NCBI RefSeq assembly: GCF_003217215.1
Contig: NZ_QJTD01000004.1
Coordinates: forward strand, 1 to 64,000
Direction of reading: 5' to 3'
DNA: 64,000 bases
Origin: Winogradskyella epiphytica
GTDB taxonomy: Bacteria > Bacteroidota > Bacteroidia > Flavobacteriales > Flavobacteriaceae
A program made the position numbers and the translations under genes. Of the stretch, positions 46,513-55,811 are shown one piece after another (position 1 is the first letter of the stretch; every line of letters starts with the position of its first letter). The notes under the pieces are model-generated. The model saw only the letters and a program-made list of their open reading frames with translations. It was not told where the DNA came from and searched no databases.

Positions 46513-46963
46513 GTATTCGATCTATTCGTTTTTTATTATGCTGCTGTAATAAGGTAGGGTAGAGGTTAAATATTATATTAAATACCAATAGAATAATCGC
46601 AGACAAAAATTGGCCATTCAAAGTTTGATAACCAATCAAGATCAGAATAAATAGAAAGCCTATAATATGACCTATTTCCGCATAAGTCATTTCGTTTCTT
46701 ATAAGCTTTAAATCTTTTTTATTAGTTGTTCCTTTTTTGAGTTGAAGATTCTGATTAAAAACTTTAAAGACAGTATTTTTTATCATCCAACCAAAACCAT
46801 TTAAGGCAAGTGATTTTCTAATCGTATCATTTTTAATGAATTCGAGGTTTGAAATTTTGGAATAGAAACTGCGGTTCTTTATCAGATTATTAAGAATTAA
46901 TCCAATGATCCAAGACACAAAAACGTAAATAGTGGCATTTAGGAAATAGAGTACAATACTCAC
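46502..46963 (-). CDS. Membrane protein, possible CrtO-like acyltransferase family
   Basis: 153 residues. Hydrophobic segments are at about 5-25, 95-112 and 118-135. The end carries NLYPTLLQQHNKKRI, similar to the NLYP-LQRYNR pattern I associate with glycosyl-4,4'-diaponeurosporenoate acyltransferase (CrtO). An aligned FGWMIKNTVFKVFN lies in the middle. The assignment is by motif memory only and is tentative. It follows the deoxynucleoside kinase without any gap. Confidence 0.5.
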   Translation of the reverse strand: MSIVLYFLNATIYVFVSWIIGLILNNLIKNRSFYSKISNLEFIKNDTIRKSLALNGFGWMIKNTVFKVFNQNLQLKKGTTNKKDLKLIRNEMTYAEIGHIIGFLFILILIGYQTLNGQFLSAIILLVFNIIFNLYPTLLQQHNKKRIDRILKQ

Positions 46964-47578
46964 CTAAAATAATCCATTTATTTGCGCATCAATTTTATTA
47001 ATAATGTCTCCTAAATCTTCAGGATTAGCCACAAAATCAATATCGTCTACATCAATAATCAATAAGTTACCCTTATCGTATTTTGAAATCCAAGCCTCGT
47101 AACGTTCGTTTAATCGGCTTAAATAATCAATACTAATAGAGTTCTCGTAATCGCGCCCACGTTTATGAATTTGTGACACTAAATTGGGAATAGAACTGCG
47201 TAGATAAATTAATAAATCGGGACCTTTTACAAAAGATTCCATCAATTCAAATAAAGACGAATAGTTTTCAAAATCACGATTGGTCATTAGACCCATGGCA
47301 TGTAAGTTCGGAGCGAAAATATGAGCATCTTCATAAATTGTTCTGTCCTGGATAATATCTTTTCCGCTATCATGAATTTGATTCACTTGGCGAAATCTAC
47401 TATTTAAGAAATATACTTGAAGATTAAAGCTCCAACGTTCCATCTGATTGTAAAAATCGTCTAAATACGGATTGTCAACTACGTCTTCTAATTGAGCTTC
47501 CCACTTAAAATGTTTAGCGAGTAATTTTGTGAGCGTTGTTTTTCCAGCTCCTATATTTCCAGCAACAGCAACATGCAT
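46964..47578 (-). CDS. Deoxynucleoside kinase (stand-alone)
   Basis: 204 residues. P-loop GNIGAGKT (7-14), the substrate pocket LEDVVDNPYLDDFYNQ and RTIYEDAHIFA, and the lid KRGRDYENSI. It phosphorylates deoxynucleosides for dNTP salvage. It is the second such kinase in the window; the first is fused to folK. The gene is sandwiched without gaps between the propeller-like protein and the small membrane protein. Confidence 0.93.
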   Translation of the reverse strand: MHVAVAGNIGAGKTTLTKLLAKHFKWEAQLEDVVDNPYLDDFYNQMERWSFNLQVYFLNSRFRQVNQIHDSGKDIIQDRTIYEDAHIFAPNLHAMGLMTNRDFENYSSLFELMESFVKGPDLLIYLRSSIPNLVSQIHKRGRDYENSISIDYLSRLNERYEAWISKYDKGNLLIIDVDDIDFVANPEDLGDIINKIDAQINGLF

Positions 47579-47581
47579 AAT

Positions 47582-48364
47582 CTATTCTATTTTTAATTGG
47601 TAATGACGTAGTAAATTTTCGTGGTAAATATACAAGGTTTCGTTGGTTACCAAAAACTGTTTTATTAACAACTTCGGGTGTTTAATAGCTTGTATTTCAG
47701 TGCTATTTTTCATTAGAGCGAAAAGCGATTCGTCCTTTTTTAAAATCAAATGAGCTTTACTGAAAGCCAAAGCATCAAAACCTGTGTTTTTAATTTTTTG
47801 AATTAAGCTTCCAAAGTAACTATAAACATAGAGGTAGTTTTCAGTAAGTAAGTAGCAATAATTGTAATCACTTTTTAAATCTAATACTTTAGACTGAACA
47901 GAAACCGTTTTTAATTTTACTTTATTGGCTTTATAATTGTATAATTCTAAATATTGAAAATCCTCATTAAATACCCAAAGTGTATTATCATATCCTGATG
48001 AAACAAAAGATACATTTTTATAAGGTTGAATAGTATTAAAGTCAATTTTGGAAATTTCAGCCAATCGATTATCTAAAATAACTACCGTGTTAAAATCGCG
48101 ATAAAAAAGATTTATTCTTAAAGGATTAAATGTGTTGGCCGAAGTAATTTCTCCAAGTTGAAAGTTGGAATACGTGATAATAGTATCCTTAGTTTTTTTT
48201 TGAAACGAATTGTTTTCGGTTGTGTAGTAAAGGGTTCCAAAACTATCAACTCCAGAAATGGTTTTAGCTTCAACCTTAGTTGAATCTTTTAAAGTAGCAG
48301 TGATTTGCTCTTGAGAAAAGCAAATTAAACTGAAGAAAAAGAACAAAGGCATGAGCTTTTGCAT
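47582..48364 (-). CDS. Secreted protein with propeller-like repeats, function unknown
   Basis: 260 residues. Signal peptide 1-18 (ends LICFSQ). The rest has regularly spaced short motifs of the type NTLWVFNEDFQYLELYNY and SVQSKVLDLKSDYNYCYLLT, suggesting beta-propeller blades. No catalytic motif is recognised. It is followed 3 nt later by the deoxynucleoside kinase, an odd pairing of an exported protein and a salvage enzyme that may reflect operon convenience only. Confidence 0.75.
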   Translation of the reverse strand: MQKLMPLFFFFSLICFSQEQITATLKDSTKVEAKTISGVDSFGTLYYTTENNSFQKKTKDTIITYSNFQLGEITSANTFNPLRINLFYRDFNTVVILDNRLAEISKIDFNTIQPYKNVSFVSSGYDNTLWVFNEDFQYLELYNYKANKVKLKTVSVQSKVLDLKSDYNYCYLLTENYLYVYSYFGSLIQKIKNTGFDALAFSKAHLILKKDESLFALMKNSTEIQAIKHPKLLIKQFLVTNETLYIYHENLLRHYQLKIE

Positions 48365-48471
48365 AGAATTGGAGAATGATTCGGTAAAATACGAAAATTG
48401 TATTAGAAAATTTAAATGGAAATTTTAGTATTTAAAGGTAGGTATAAGCTTTAATTGTATTTTTCACAATA

Positions 48472-49155
48472 TTACACAGTAAGTTTATAGCCATAACCAC
48501 GCACGTTTATAATTTGAATTCGCTCATCGTTTTTTAATTTTTTCCGAAGCTTACTGATAAAAACATCCATACTTCTTGCGGTGAAAAAATCTTCAGTTCC
48601 CCAAAGTTTATTCAGAATTAACGAACGATCTAAAACTTGATTCTTGTTCTTTATAAGATGAAATAATAAATGCGCTTCTCTATGTGTGAGTTGAATAGCT
48701 TCTTCATTTTTAAACTTTAGAAGTTGTTTAGGAAAATCGAAACTGTAATCACCTATTTCTAGGGTTGTAGAGGTTTTTTGTGTTTTACTTCGGTCTATTA
48801 AGTTGTGAACTCTAACTATTAACTCCTCAATACTAAAGGGCTTTTTTAAGTAATCATTTCCACCTATTGAAAACCCTTCAACAACATCAGCGGTTTGGGA
48901 TTTAGCGGTTAAAAATATGATTGGAATGCTGTCGTCTACAGCTCTGATTTCCTTGGCTAATGTGAAACCATCCTTTTGTGGCATCATAACATCAAGGACT
49001 AAAACTTCTGGTGATTCAGATAGGTATTTATGAAATGCTATTTCGCCATTTTCACAAAGGATGACGTTAAAGTCTCTAGTTTCTAAGCTTTCTTTTACAA
49101 TTTGTCCTAAAGCGGCTTCGTCTTCAGCTAATAAAAGTTTGATTTTATTTGCCAT
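48472..49155 (-). CDS. OmpR-family response regulator, RprY-like
   Basis: 227 residues. Receiver domain (1-120) with E11/D12, phosphoacceptor D55 in VLVLDVMMP, T83 in IIFLTAKS and K105 in YLKKPFS. A winged-helix DNA-binding domain (about 130-227) ends LRKKLKNDERIQIINVRGYGYKL. It overlaps the kinase gene by 11 nt, so the pair is translationally coupled. OmpR-type regulators bind direct repeats about 10-11 bp apart, and such repeats are found next door (50702-50727). Confidence 0.94.
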   Translation of the reverse strand: MANKIKLLLAEDEAALGQIVKESLETRDFNVILCENGEIAFHKYLSESPEVLVLDVMMPQKDGFTLAKEIRAVDDSIPIIFLTAKSQTADVVEGFSIGGNDYLKKPFSIEELIVRVHNLIDRSKTQKTSTTLEIGDYSFDFPKQLLKFKNEEAIQLTHREAHLLFHLIKNKNQVLDRSLILNKLWGTEDFFTARSMDVFISKLRKKLKNDERIQIINVRGYGYKLTV

Positions 49156-50662
49156 GTGGAAGTGATATTTTGAAAGTAGTTAAACCTTTACTTAATTCTA
49201 AAGTTATTGAACCTTGATGTTTTGCAATTATGGTTTTTGTATAATACAAACCAATGCCAAAGCCTTTAACGTCGTGAGTGTTGCCTTTTGGTACGCGATA
49301 GAATTTTTCAAAAATACGCTCTTTATTGGCTTTAGTTAAATGATTTCCAGTATCTGAAATGAAAATTTCGAAATTGAAATTCTTTGAAATTAATTCAACA
49401 GAAATGGTATCTCCTCCATATTTTACAGCATTCTCTAAAATGTTGTTTAAGGCATTTTCAATATGAAAAACATCCGCATTAATAATTAGATTTTCAGACT
49501 GAAAATTGACCTGAAAAGCTTTATTCGGAAACTGAATTTCAGAACGATTAATTAAGTCTTTAAGTAAAGCAATTATGTCGAATTCCTCTTTGTTCAATTC
49601 TAAGCTATCACTATCTAAAGTGGCTGTTTCTAATAGTTTTTCAACCATGGTGTTTAATTTACCAAGTTGCTGTGAAGACATTGCGATATAATTTTTCGTC
49701 TTGGCTTTATCATCTATTGCGTTAAAGTTGCTAATGCTTTCTAATGCCGCACTAATTGTTGCAATTGGTGTTTTAAACTCGTGTGTAATATTGCTGATGA
49801 GGTCGTTTTTTACTTCGGCTAATTGCTTCTGGTGTTTTATAATTTTCAGTAAATAAAACAAGCTACTTATAACCGCTAAGATTAATAGTGAAGAAATTAA
49901 AATACCGCCCAGAATACGTTTTAAAATTACTTTAGTCTCGTTAGAGAATTGAACCTCGAGTGTGCTTCCTTTTGGTAGAAAAGTAGATTTCGATGTGGTG
50001 CTTAAAAATTCTTTTTTAGAAATCAATGAATCTTTGACTGTGGCATTTTCTATTTTAGAAGGTTGGTCGTTAGTTTTCCCATTATCATAAAGTAAATTAA
50101 AATCTACAGTTAATTGTTTTCTATTCAATTCATCGCTTAGTCTTTGATTAACCTGTTTTAAATCTAAACTATCGTTGCTTATAGAAAACATCACTTTTGT
50201 GGTTAAAACCTTAAGATCTGAATCTGTTATAATACTATCAGTTCTCTCAGAATATGAGATTGAAGCGGTGTTCTTTTTCAATTTCCGTTGGTCCATTATT
50301 GAGTCGGCATTAAGACCTCTAATAATGGTAACGCCTTCAACAGAATTAGCTTCTATAGAATCAAGGTTAGAAAACTGCTTATCTGTTTCGTTAATATTTT
50401 TCAGGATATTAGTAAACTTATCGTTGTCTTTTAAAGAGCTAAAGTCGTTGTCATCTTCAAAAAATATATTTAGGGTTGTTTTTTCGGCTAGGTCAGCATA
50501 GTAATCATCAACCGCTTTGTCTAAGCTAATTTGTACTTCATTGATGAGTTGACGTTTATTGCTTTGATAGTTCTTGTAATTCCAAAATACCTGTATGCCT
50601 ATCGTAGCTATAATTACAGCAACGATGGTGTATAAAATCCATTTGTATTTTGTGCTATTCAT
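49145..50662 (-). CDS. Sensor histidine kinase, RprX-like
   Basis: 505 residues. Transmembrane helix 1 (8-27), a large periplasmic domain (28-248) with acidic patches, transmembrane helix 2 (249-274), HisKA with H294 in ISNITHEFKTPIA, and the HATPase with ALNNILENAVKYGG, ISDTGNH and KGFGIGLYYTKTI. The periplasmic part has no recognisable ligand fold. It faces away from the 121-residue secreted protein and GLPGLI genes, which it may control. Confidence 0.93.
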   Translation of the reverse strand: MNSTKYKWILYTIVAVIIATIGIQVFWNYKNYQSNKRQLINEVQISLDKAVDDYYADLAEKTTLNIFFEDDNDFSSLKDNDKFTNILKNINETDKQFSNLDSIEANSVEGVTIIRGLNADSIMDQRKLKKNTASISYSERTDSIITDSDLKVLTTKVMFSISNDSLDLKQVNQRLSDELNRKQLTVDFNLLYDNGKTNDQPSKIENATVKDSLISKKEFLSTTSKSTFLPKGSTLEVQFSNETKVILKRILGGILISSLLILAVISSLFYLLKIIKHQKQLAEVKNDLISNITHEFKTPIATISAALESISNFNAIDDKAKTKNYIAMSSQQLGKLNTMVEKLLETATLDSDSLELNKEEFDIIALLKDLINRSEIQFPNKAFQVNFQSENLIINADVFHIENALNNILENAVKYGGDTISVELISKNFNFEIFISDTGNHLTKANKERIFEKFYRVPKGNTHDVKGFGIGLYYTKTIIAKHQGSITLELSKGLTTFKISLPHGK

Positions 50663-50701
50663 ATTTCAAAAGTAGAGGTAAAATTGATTTAAAACTAATC
50701 G

Positions 50702-50727
50702 GTTAACACTCGTTAACGCTCGTTAAC
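50702..50727. promoter_or_regulatory. Triple GTTAAC direct repeat, probable response-regulator operator
   Basis: GTTAAC occurs at 50702-50707, 50712-50717 and 50722-50727, exactly 10 bp apart, with similar spacers (ACTC, GCTC). The last repeat ends where the -33 element of the downstream promoter should be; a -7-like GATATTTG lies at 50750-50757. This fits activation by the adjacent OmpR-type regulator. It is in the divergent gap between the kinase and the GLPGLI operon. Confidence 0.6.
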
Positions 50728-50786
50728 TAATAAAGTGAAATAAGGAATAGATATTTGTAGAGTATTAATGTTAAAACCAGAATGAA

Positions 50787-51152
50787 ATGTTTAAACCGTT
50801 AATTTTTATAATTATGGTATTGCTATCAATTCATAGTTATAGTCAATCCGTACAGAAAGAACAAGACTCTAAAGTTGTAATTTACGAAATTGAAATAAAT
50901 GTAGATTCAGCTGAAGAAATAGAGAAAGCAATTACAACAAAGGACATCGATTTTTTATTTTCTAGTACAGAACCTAATGAAGAGATTATTTTCAGACTAC
51001 AATGTAAAATATCTGAAAATCACGACAAAATTAAGAGTAACATGACTTATACCGTTTCAGGTAATACGAATGATAAAGAGCAGTTTATCAAAAACTTAGA
51101 AAAAGCTAAGTCTTCAGCATTAAAATTTTATAATTCGAAAAACAAAGACTAA
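50787..51152 (+). CDS. Small secreted protein leading the GLPGLI operon
   Basis: 121 residues. A signal peptide (1-19, ends SIHSYSQ) precedes a mature part with beta-strand-like VVIYEIEINVDS and a Lys/Ser-rich helical end. It does not match a family I know, but has the flavour of the N-terminal region of GLPGLI proteins (IFRLQCKISENHDKIKSNM). Its TAA shares one base with the ATG of the next gene (TAATG), so expression is coupled. Confidence 0.7.
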   Translation: MFKPLIFIIMVLLSIHSYSQSVQKEQDSKVVIYEIEINVDSAEEIEKAITTKDIDFLFSSTEPNEEIIFRLQCKISENHDKIKSNMTYTVSGNTNDKEQFIKNLEKAKSSALKFYNSKNKD

Positions 51153-51997
51153 TGAAAGTATTAAAAGTAATTCTTATTGTATTATCAATATTTACGACCA
51201 CTTCAAACGCTCAAGAATTTCAAGGTGTTGCGACCTATAGAACGCATCAGAAGTTTGATGTTAAATTGGATAGCACCAAGATGAATGATGATATGCAAAA
51301 GAAGATTATAGAAATGATGAAAAAGCAATTTCAGAAAACCTATCATCTCAACTTTGATAAGTTTTCCTCATTGTATCAGCAAGAAGTAGAGTTAGATAAA
51401 CCACAAGTTGGAGGAGGGGATTTTCAGGTTTCATTTGGCGGCAATGCTGGTTCCGACGTACTTTATAAAAACATACGAGATCAAAACTATATAGACCAAA
51501 AAGAAACTCTGGGTAAAAGGTTTCTAATTAAAGATTCTATATCGCCAATTAAATGGGAGTTGGTGAACGAAACTAAATATATAGGTGAATACCTTTGTTT
51601 TAAAGCAACTTACACTAAACAGATTCCAAAAAGGAACTTTGGCATAAATGATTCGGATAAAGATGAGGATTCAAATGAAGAGCCAGAAATGATAGAGCGT
51701 GTGGTTTCAGCTTGGTATACACCTCAAATTCCTGTAAGCAATGGTCCGGCGAAATATCAAGGTTTACCCGGTTTAATTTTAGAAGTTAATGACGGAAAAC
51801 TAACTATTATTTGTAGTAAGATTGTTATTAATCCTCATGATAAAGTGGTCATTGAAGCTCCGCGTAAAGGTACAGAAGTGAGTCAGGGGGAATATGATGA
51901 TATCATGGAGAAAAAATCGAAAGAAATGATGGAGCGATATGCGCCAAGAAAAGGAAGTAAAAATGGATATTCGATAGAAATAAATGTGGGCGGCTAA
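51152..51997 (+). CDS. GLPGLI family secreted protein (first copy)
   Basis: 281 residues. Signal peptide 1-20 (ends TTSNAQ). The family hallmark is the YTPQIPVSNGPAKYQGLPGL motif and the following ILEVNDG (about residues 188-215). An N-terminal Met/Lys/Gln-rich helix (DDMQKKIIEMMKKQF) and a middle LGKRFLIKD are shared with the second copy. The function of GLPGLI proteins (TIGR01200) is unknown; they are restricted to Bacteroidota. Coupled to the small gene upstream. Confidence 0.92.
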   Translation: MKVLKVILIVLSIFTTTSNAQEFQGVATYRTHQKFDVKLDSTKMNDDMQKKIIEMMKKQFQKTYHLNFDKFSSLYQQEVELDKPQVGGGDFQVSFGGNAGSDVLYKNIRDQNYIDQKETLGKRFLIKDSISPIKWELVNETKYIGEYLCFKATYTKQIPKRNFGINDSDKDEDSNEEPEMIERVVSAWYTPQIPVSNGPAKYQGLPGLILEVNDGKLTIICSKIVINPHDKVVIEAPRKGTEVSQGEYDDIMEKKSKEMMERYAPRKGSKNGYSIEINVGG

Positions 51998-52000
51998 TTT

Positions 52001-52037
52001 CTTAACACAACTTTAACAAGACTTGAGTTTACATTTC
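52001..52037. promoter_or_regulatory. TTAAC repeat pair upstream of the second GLPGLI gene
   Basis: TTAAC at 52002-52006 and 52013-52017 (11 bp apart), with CTT recurring at 52001, 52011 and 52022. A -7-like TACATTTC is at 52030-52037. It is similar in sequence to the 50702-50727 array and may be a second site of the same regulator. Confidence 0.35.
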
Positions 52038-52107
52038 TTCGATTGTGTAGTCTTATGAGAAGAAAGATGAATCAAATTCGTTACTGATATTAACTAGACT
52101 ATTAAAA

Positions 52108-53010
52108 ATGAAGAAATTACCACTTAAGATTGTATTACTGTTTACTGTGCTTTTCGCCAGTTCAAATCTGTTTGCTCAGGATTTTCAAGGAAAAGCCTAT
52201 TATGTATCCAAAACAACTATGGATATGGATGAATGGGGAGGACGTGACATGAGTCCGGAGAGAAAAAAACAGATGATGGAGCGTATGAAAAGCTTTTTAG
52301 AAAAGGAGTATGTTTTAACTTTTTCTCAAGTTGAATCTATTTACAAAGAAGATGAAAAGTTAGAAGCGCCTGGTGCAGGAAGAGGTTTTAGAATGGGTGG
52401 AAGTATGACTGGCGGTCCAAAATATAAAAATGTTAAGACAAAAGAAGTTATACAAGATCAAGAGTTTTTTGGAAAACAATTTTTAATTAAGGATGAGCTA
52501 AAAACGATTGAATGGAAAATGGGCACGGAAACCAAATTAATTGGTCAGTATACAGCGTTTAAGGCAACTGCAACCGTTCCTGTGGATCGATTCGATTGGA
52601 GAAGCATGAGAAGAAGTAATTCTGACGATGAAAAAAAGGAAAAAAAGAAAGCAGATAAAGATAGTGTGAAGTCGACTAATACAGACATCACGAAATCTGA
52701 TGATCCATTAAGTGAAATAGAAGTGCCAAAGACAATTGATGTTGTCGCATGGTACACACCACAAATTCCTGTGAATCAAGGTCCAGATAATTATTGGGGA
52801 TTACCAGGTTTAATTTTAGAAGTTAATGCAGATCGTACCACCATTCTTTGCACTAAGATAGTTTTGAATCCTTCAGATAAGGAAACTATAGAACAACCTA
52901 AAAAAGGAGAAGTCGTAACTCAAGCCGAATACACTGAAATTATCACAAAGAAAATGCAGGAAATGCGTGAAATGTATGGTGGACGTAACAGAGGACGACG
53001 TGGTCACTAA
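52108..53010 (+). CDS. GLPGLI family secreted protein (second copy)
   Basis: 300 residues. Signal peptide 1-24 (ends SNLFAQ). Same layout as the first copy: Met/Lys-rich helix (SPERKKQMMERMKSFLEKEY), FFGKQFLIKDELKTIEWKM, and the hallmark YTPQIPVNQGPDNYWGLPGL followed by ILEVNAD. It carries a Lys/Asp-rich insert (about 170-200) and a Gly/Arg tail (GGRNRGRRGH) absent from the first copy. The 110-nt gap before it holds a possible second operator. The beta-barrel gene follows after 31 nt. Confidence 0.92.
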   Translation: MKKLPLKIVLLFTVLFASSNLFAQDFQGKAYYVSKTTMDMDEWGGRDMSPERKKQMMERMKSFLEKEYVLTFSQVESIYKEDEKLEAPGAGRGFRMGGSMTGGPKYKNVKTKEVIQDQEFFGKQFLIKDELKTIEWKMGTETKLIGQYTAFKATATVPVDRFDWRSMRRSNSDDEKKEKKKADKDSVKSTNTDITKSDDPLSEIEVPKTIDVVAWYTPQIPVNQGPDNYWGLPGLILEVNADRTTILCTKIVLNPSDKETIEQPKKGEVVTQAEYTEIITKKMQEMREMYGGRNRGRRGH

Positions 53011-53041
53011 ATTCTAATAACTACAACTACAACCAAATTTT

Positions 53042-55792
53042 ATGAAAAATATTTTAACACTATTATGTCTAATAATAGCAAGCAGTTCTTTTGCCCAAAT
53101 TAAAATGCACGGTATTGTAAAAGACAGTATTGGCGCGCCTTTAGAACTTGCAAATATTATTGCTATTAATAAAGAGTCTAACACTTTAGAATCCTATGCT
53201 ATTTCTGATGCTAATGGAAAATATATGCTGTCGTTAGGAAAAAATGGGACCTATAATGTTCAAGTGAGTTATATCGGATTGAAATCAGTAGATGAAACGA
53301 TTGAAACCAAAGAGGAGGATATTACAAAAAACTTCAGTTTGCTATCAGATAACTCCTTAGATGCTGTTGAGTTGACTTATGAAATGCCGGTAACAATAAA
53401 AGGAGATACCTTAATTTATAATGCGGATTCTTTTAAAAATGGCACGGAACGAAAATTAGAAGATGTTCTAAAAAAATTACCAGGAGTAGAAATTAATGCC
53501 GATGGGCAAATTGAAGTAGAAGGAAAGGTAGTTAACAAGTTAATGGTTAACGGTAAGGATTTTTTTGATGGTGATTCAAAATTAGCTACAAAAAATATTC
53601 CTTCAAATGCAGTAGATAAAGTACAGGTTTTACGTAATTATGCTGAGGTTGGACAATTAAGTGGTGTTCAAAACAATCAGGATAATGTAGCGATTAACAT
53701 TAGGTTAAAAGAAGGTAAAGAGAATTTTTGGTTTGGAAACGTTACGGCTGGTGGAGGCGTAGCACCATCACCAAATGACGAATTGTACTTGGTTCAACCT
53801 AAATTGTTTTATTATAGTCCTGACTATAGTATCAATGTGATTGGAGATCTAAATAATACAGGAGAAGTGGCTTTAACAGGTCGTGATATCCGAAATTTCG
53901 GTGGTGGTTTTAGACGACCTAGCAATAGCAGTGGAACAAGTATTAATCTTGGAGATAACGGCCTACGAGGTTTAACAAGTCTAAGTGACGCTCAAAGTAT
54001 CCAGTCGAAATTAGGAGCACTTAACTTTAGTTATTCACCTAATAAAGCACTAGATCTTAGTGGATTTGTAATTTATAATAGCAATCGTTTAAATACAAGA
54101 CAGGAAAGTTTTGTTCGATATACAAATCCTGAATTGGGTATTCCAGATGAAGAAACGGTACAAACAGGAAAAGAAGCAACTAATCAAGGTTTGGCAAAAT
54201 TTAGCGCACGTTATAAACCTAATGCCAATAACCAATTAGATTACGATATTTTAGGGCGTATTTCCGATGATTCTGAAGTCAATAATGAATACTCTTCTGT
54301 CATTGGTAATACAAATCAACTAAATGAAGCAAAACCGTTTAGTATTAATCAGAATGTGAATTATTATTATACTTTAAACGACAATAATATTTTTGCTTTT
54401 GAAGCGCAGCATTTATTTAAGGATGAAGACCCTTTTTATAATGCACTACTAGTAAACGACCCAACAAACAATGATGATGCTGATAGAGATGCTTTTGACA
54501 ACACCGCAGAAGGATTAGGTTTAGATAGAACTCAGTTTGGTTATGATTTAAATCAAGATAGACGAATTAAGTCGAATCAACTTGATGCTAAATTAGATTA
54601 CTACAATATTTTGAATTCGAAGAGTAACATCAATCTTACTTTAGGTACTATTTTAAGTACTCAAAAATTTAATTCAAATATCTTTCAATTTTTAGATGAT
54701 GGAACGTTCTACGATCCTACAGCAAATCTTACTAATGCCGATGGAGACCTATTGAGAAATGAAAATGATATTGAATACAATTTTAGTGATGTTTATTTAG
54801 GTGTTCATTATAGATTGAAAACTGGGAAATTCACTATAACACCTGGATTCTCTGTCCATGCTTATGGGAATAAGAACACGCAATTTGGTGAAACCTATGA
54901 AGATAATTTCTTCAAGATACTACCAGATTTTGAAACTCAAATCCAATTCAAAAAGAGTGAGAGTCTAACCTTCCGATATAATATGCAAAATTCGTTTACA
55001 GATGTAACGAGTCTGGCTGAAGGTTTAGTGATGAATAATTATAACAGTATCCAATATGGTGAACCAGAACTTCAAAATGCACTATCACATAATTTAAGTT
55101 TACGTTATTTTAGTTTCAACTTGTTTAATTATACAAACGTGTTTGCGATGTTAAATTATAACAAGAATATTGACCAAATAAGATCGGTGACTAATTTTGA
55201 CAATGTGATTAGAACCAATACTTATTTTAACTCGAATTTCGCAGATGAAAGTGTCAACTTCTTTGGACGCGTTCAACGTACTTATGGGAAATTAAGAGCC
55301 AGTCTTGGAGTAAACTATAACTACAGTAAGAACAATCAATTTATTCAAGATATAAGATCGGTAAATGAAAGTTTCTCACAAAGCTATACGCCAGAATTGA
55401 GAACTAACTTTAGAGAAGCGCCAAACGTAAGTTTGAAGTATCAGTATAGAGTATCTAATACCAATCAAGGGGCTAACGATACACAGTTTATTACTAATGC
55501 ACCTTCTATTGAATTTGATGCTTATATATGGGATGCCTTAACCTTTAGAACGGATTATTCGTACACTAAGCAAAGCTCTAATGTTGGACCTTCAGATTCT
55601 TATCAAACCTGGAATGCTAATTTATCCTATAGAAAAGATAAAGATGCGAAATGGGAATATGAGCTTAGAGCTTCTAACTTATTGAATATAGATTCTAATT
55701 TGAATAATGGTTCTAATAACATTTCGGTTTATAGCTCAGAAACGTTTGTTCTACCAAGATTCATAACATTTAGATTAACATATACACTTTAG
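53042..55792 (+). CDS. TonB-receptor-like outer membrane beta-barrel protein with carboxypeptidase regulatory domain
   Basis: 916 residues. Signal peptide 1-19 (ends SSSFAQ). A carboxypeptidase-regulatory-like domain (about 22-105) leads into a plug-like region (KGDTLIYNADSFKNG, EDVLKKLPGVEI, GKVVNKLMVNGKDFF) and a long barrel of the OMP_b-brl_3 type ending FRLTYTL. It lacks a strong TonB box. Ligand unknown. It closes the GLPGLI operon, an arrangement repeated in many Bacteroidota, and may form an outer-membrane unit with the GLPGLI proteins. Confidence 0.88.
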   Translation: MKNILTLLCLIIASSSFAQIKMHGIVKDSIGAPLELANIIAINKESNTLESYAISDANGKYMLSLGKNGTYNVQVSYIGLKSVDETIETKEEDITKNFSLLSDNSLDAVELTYEMPVTIKGDTLIYNADSFKNGTERKLEDVLKKLPGVEINADGQIEVEGKVVNKLMVNGKDFFDGDSKLATKNIPSNAVDKVQVLRNYAEVGQLSGVQNNQDNVAINIRLKEGKENFWFGNVTAGGGVAPSPNDELYLVQPKLFYYSPDYSINVIGDLNNTGEVALTGRDIRNFGGGFRRPSNSSGTSINLGDNGLRGLTSLSDAQSIQSKLGALNFSYSPNKALDLSGFVIYNSNRLNTRQESFVRYTNPELGIPDEETVQTGKEATNQGLAKFSARYKPNANNQLDYDILGRISDDSEVNNEYSSVIGNTNQLNEAKPFSINQNVNYYYTLNDNNIFAFEAQHLFKDEDPFYNALLVNDPTNNDDADRDAFDNTAEGLGLDRTQFGYDLNQDRRIKSNQLDAKLDYYNILNSKSNINLTLGTILSTQKFNSNIFQFLDDGTFYDPTANLTNADGDLLRNENDIEYNFSDVYLGVHYRLKTGKFTITPGFSVHAYGNKNTQFGETYEDNFFKILPDFETQIQFKKSESLTFRYNMQNSFTDVTSLAEGLVMNNYNSIQYGEPELQNALSHNLSLRYFSFNLFNYTNVFAMLNYNKNIDQIRSVTNFDNVIRTNTYFNSNFADESVNFFGRVQRTYGKLRASLGVNYNYSKNNQFIQDIRSVNESFSQSYTPELRTNFREAPNVSLKYQYRVSNTNQGANDTQFITNAPSIEFDAYIWDALTFRTDYSYTKQSSNVGPSDSYQTWNANLSYRKDKDAKWEYELRASNLLNIDSNLNNGSNNISVYSSETFVLPRFITFRLTYTL

Positions 55793-55811
55793 TAAAGATT
55801 TTTATAAATTG

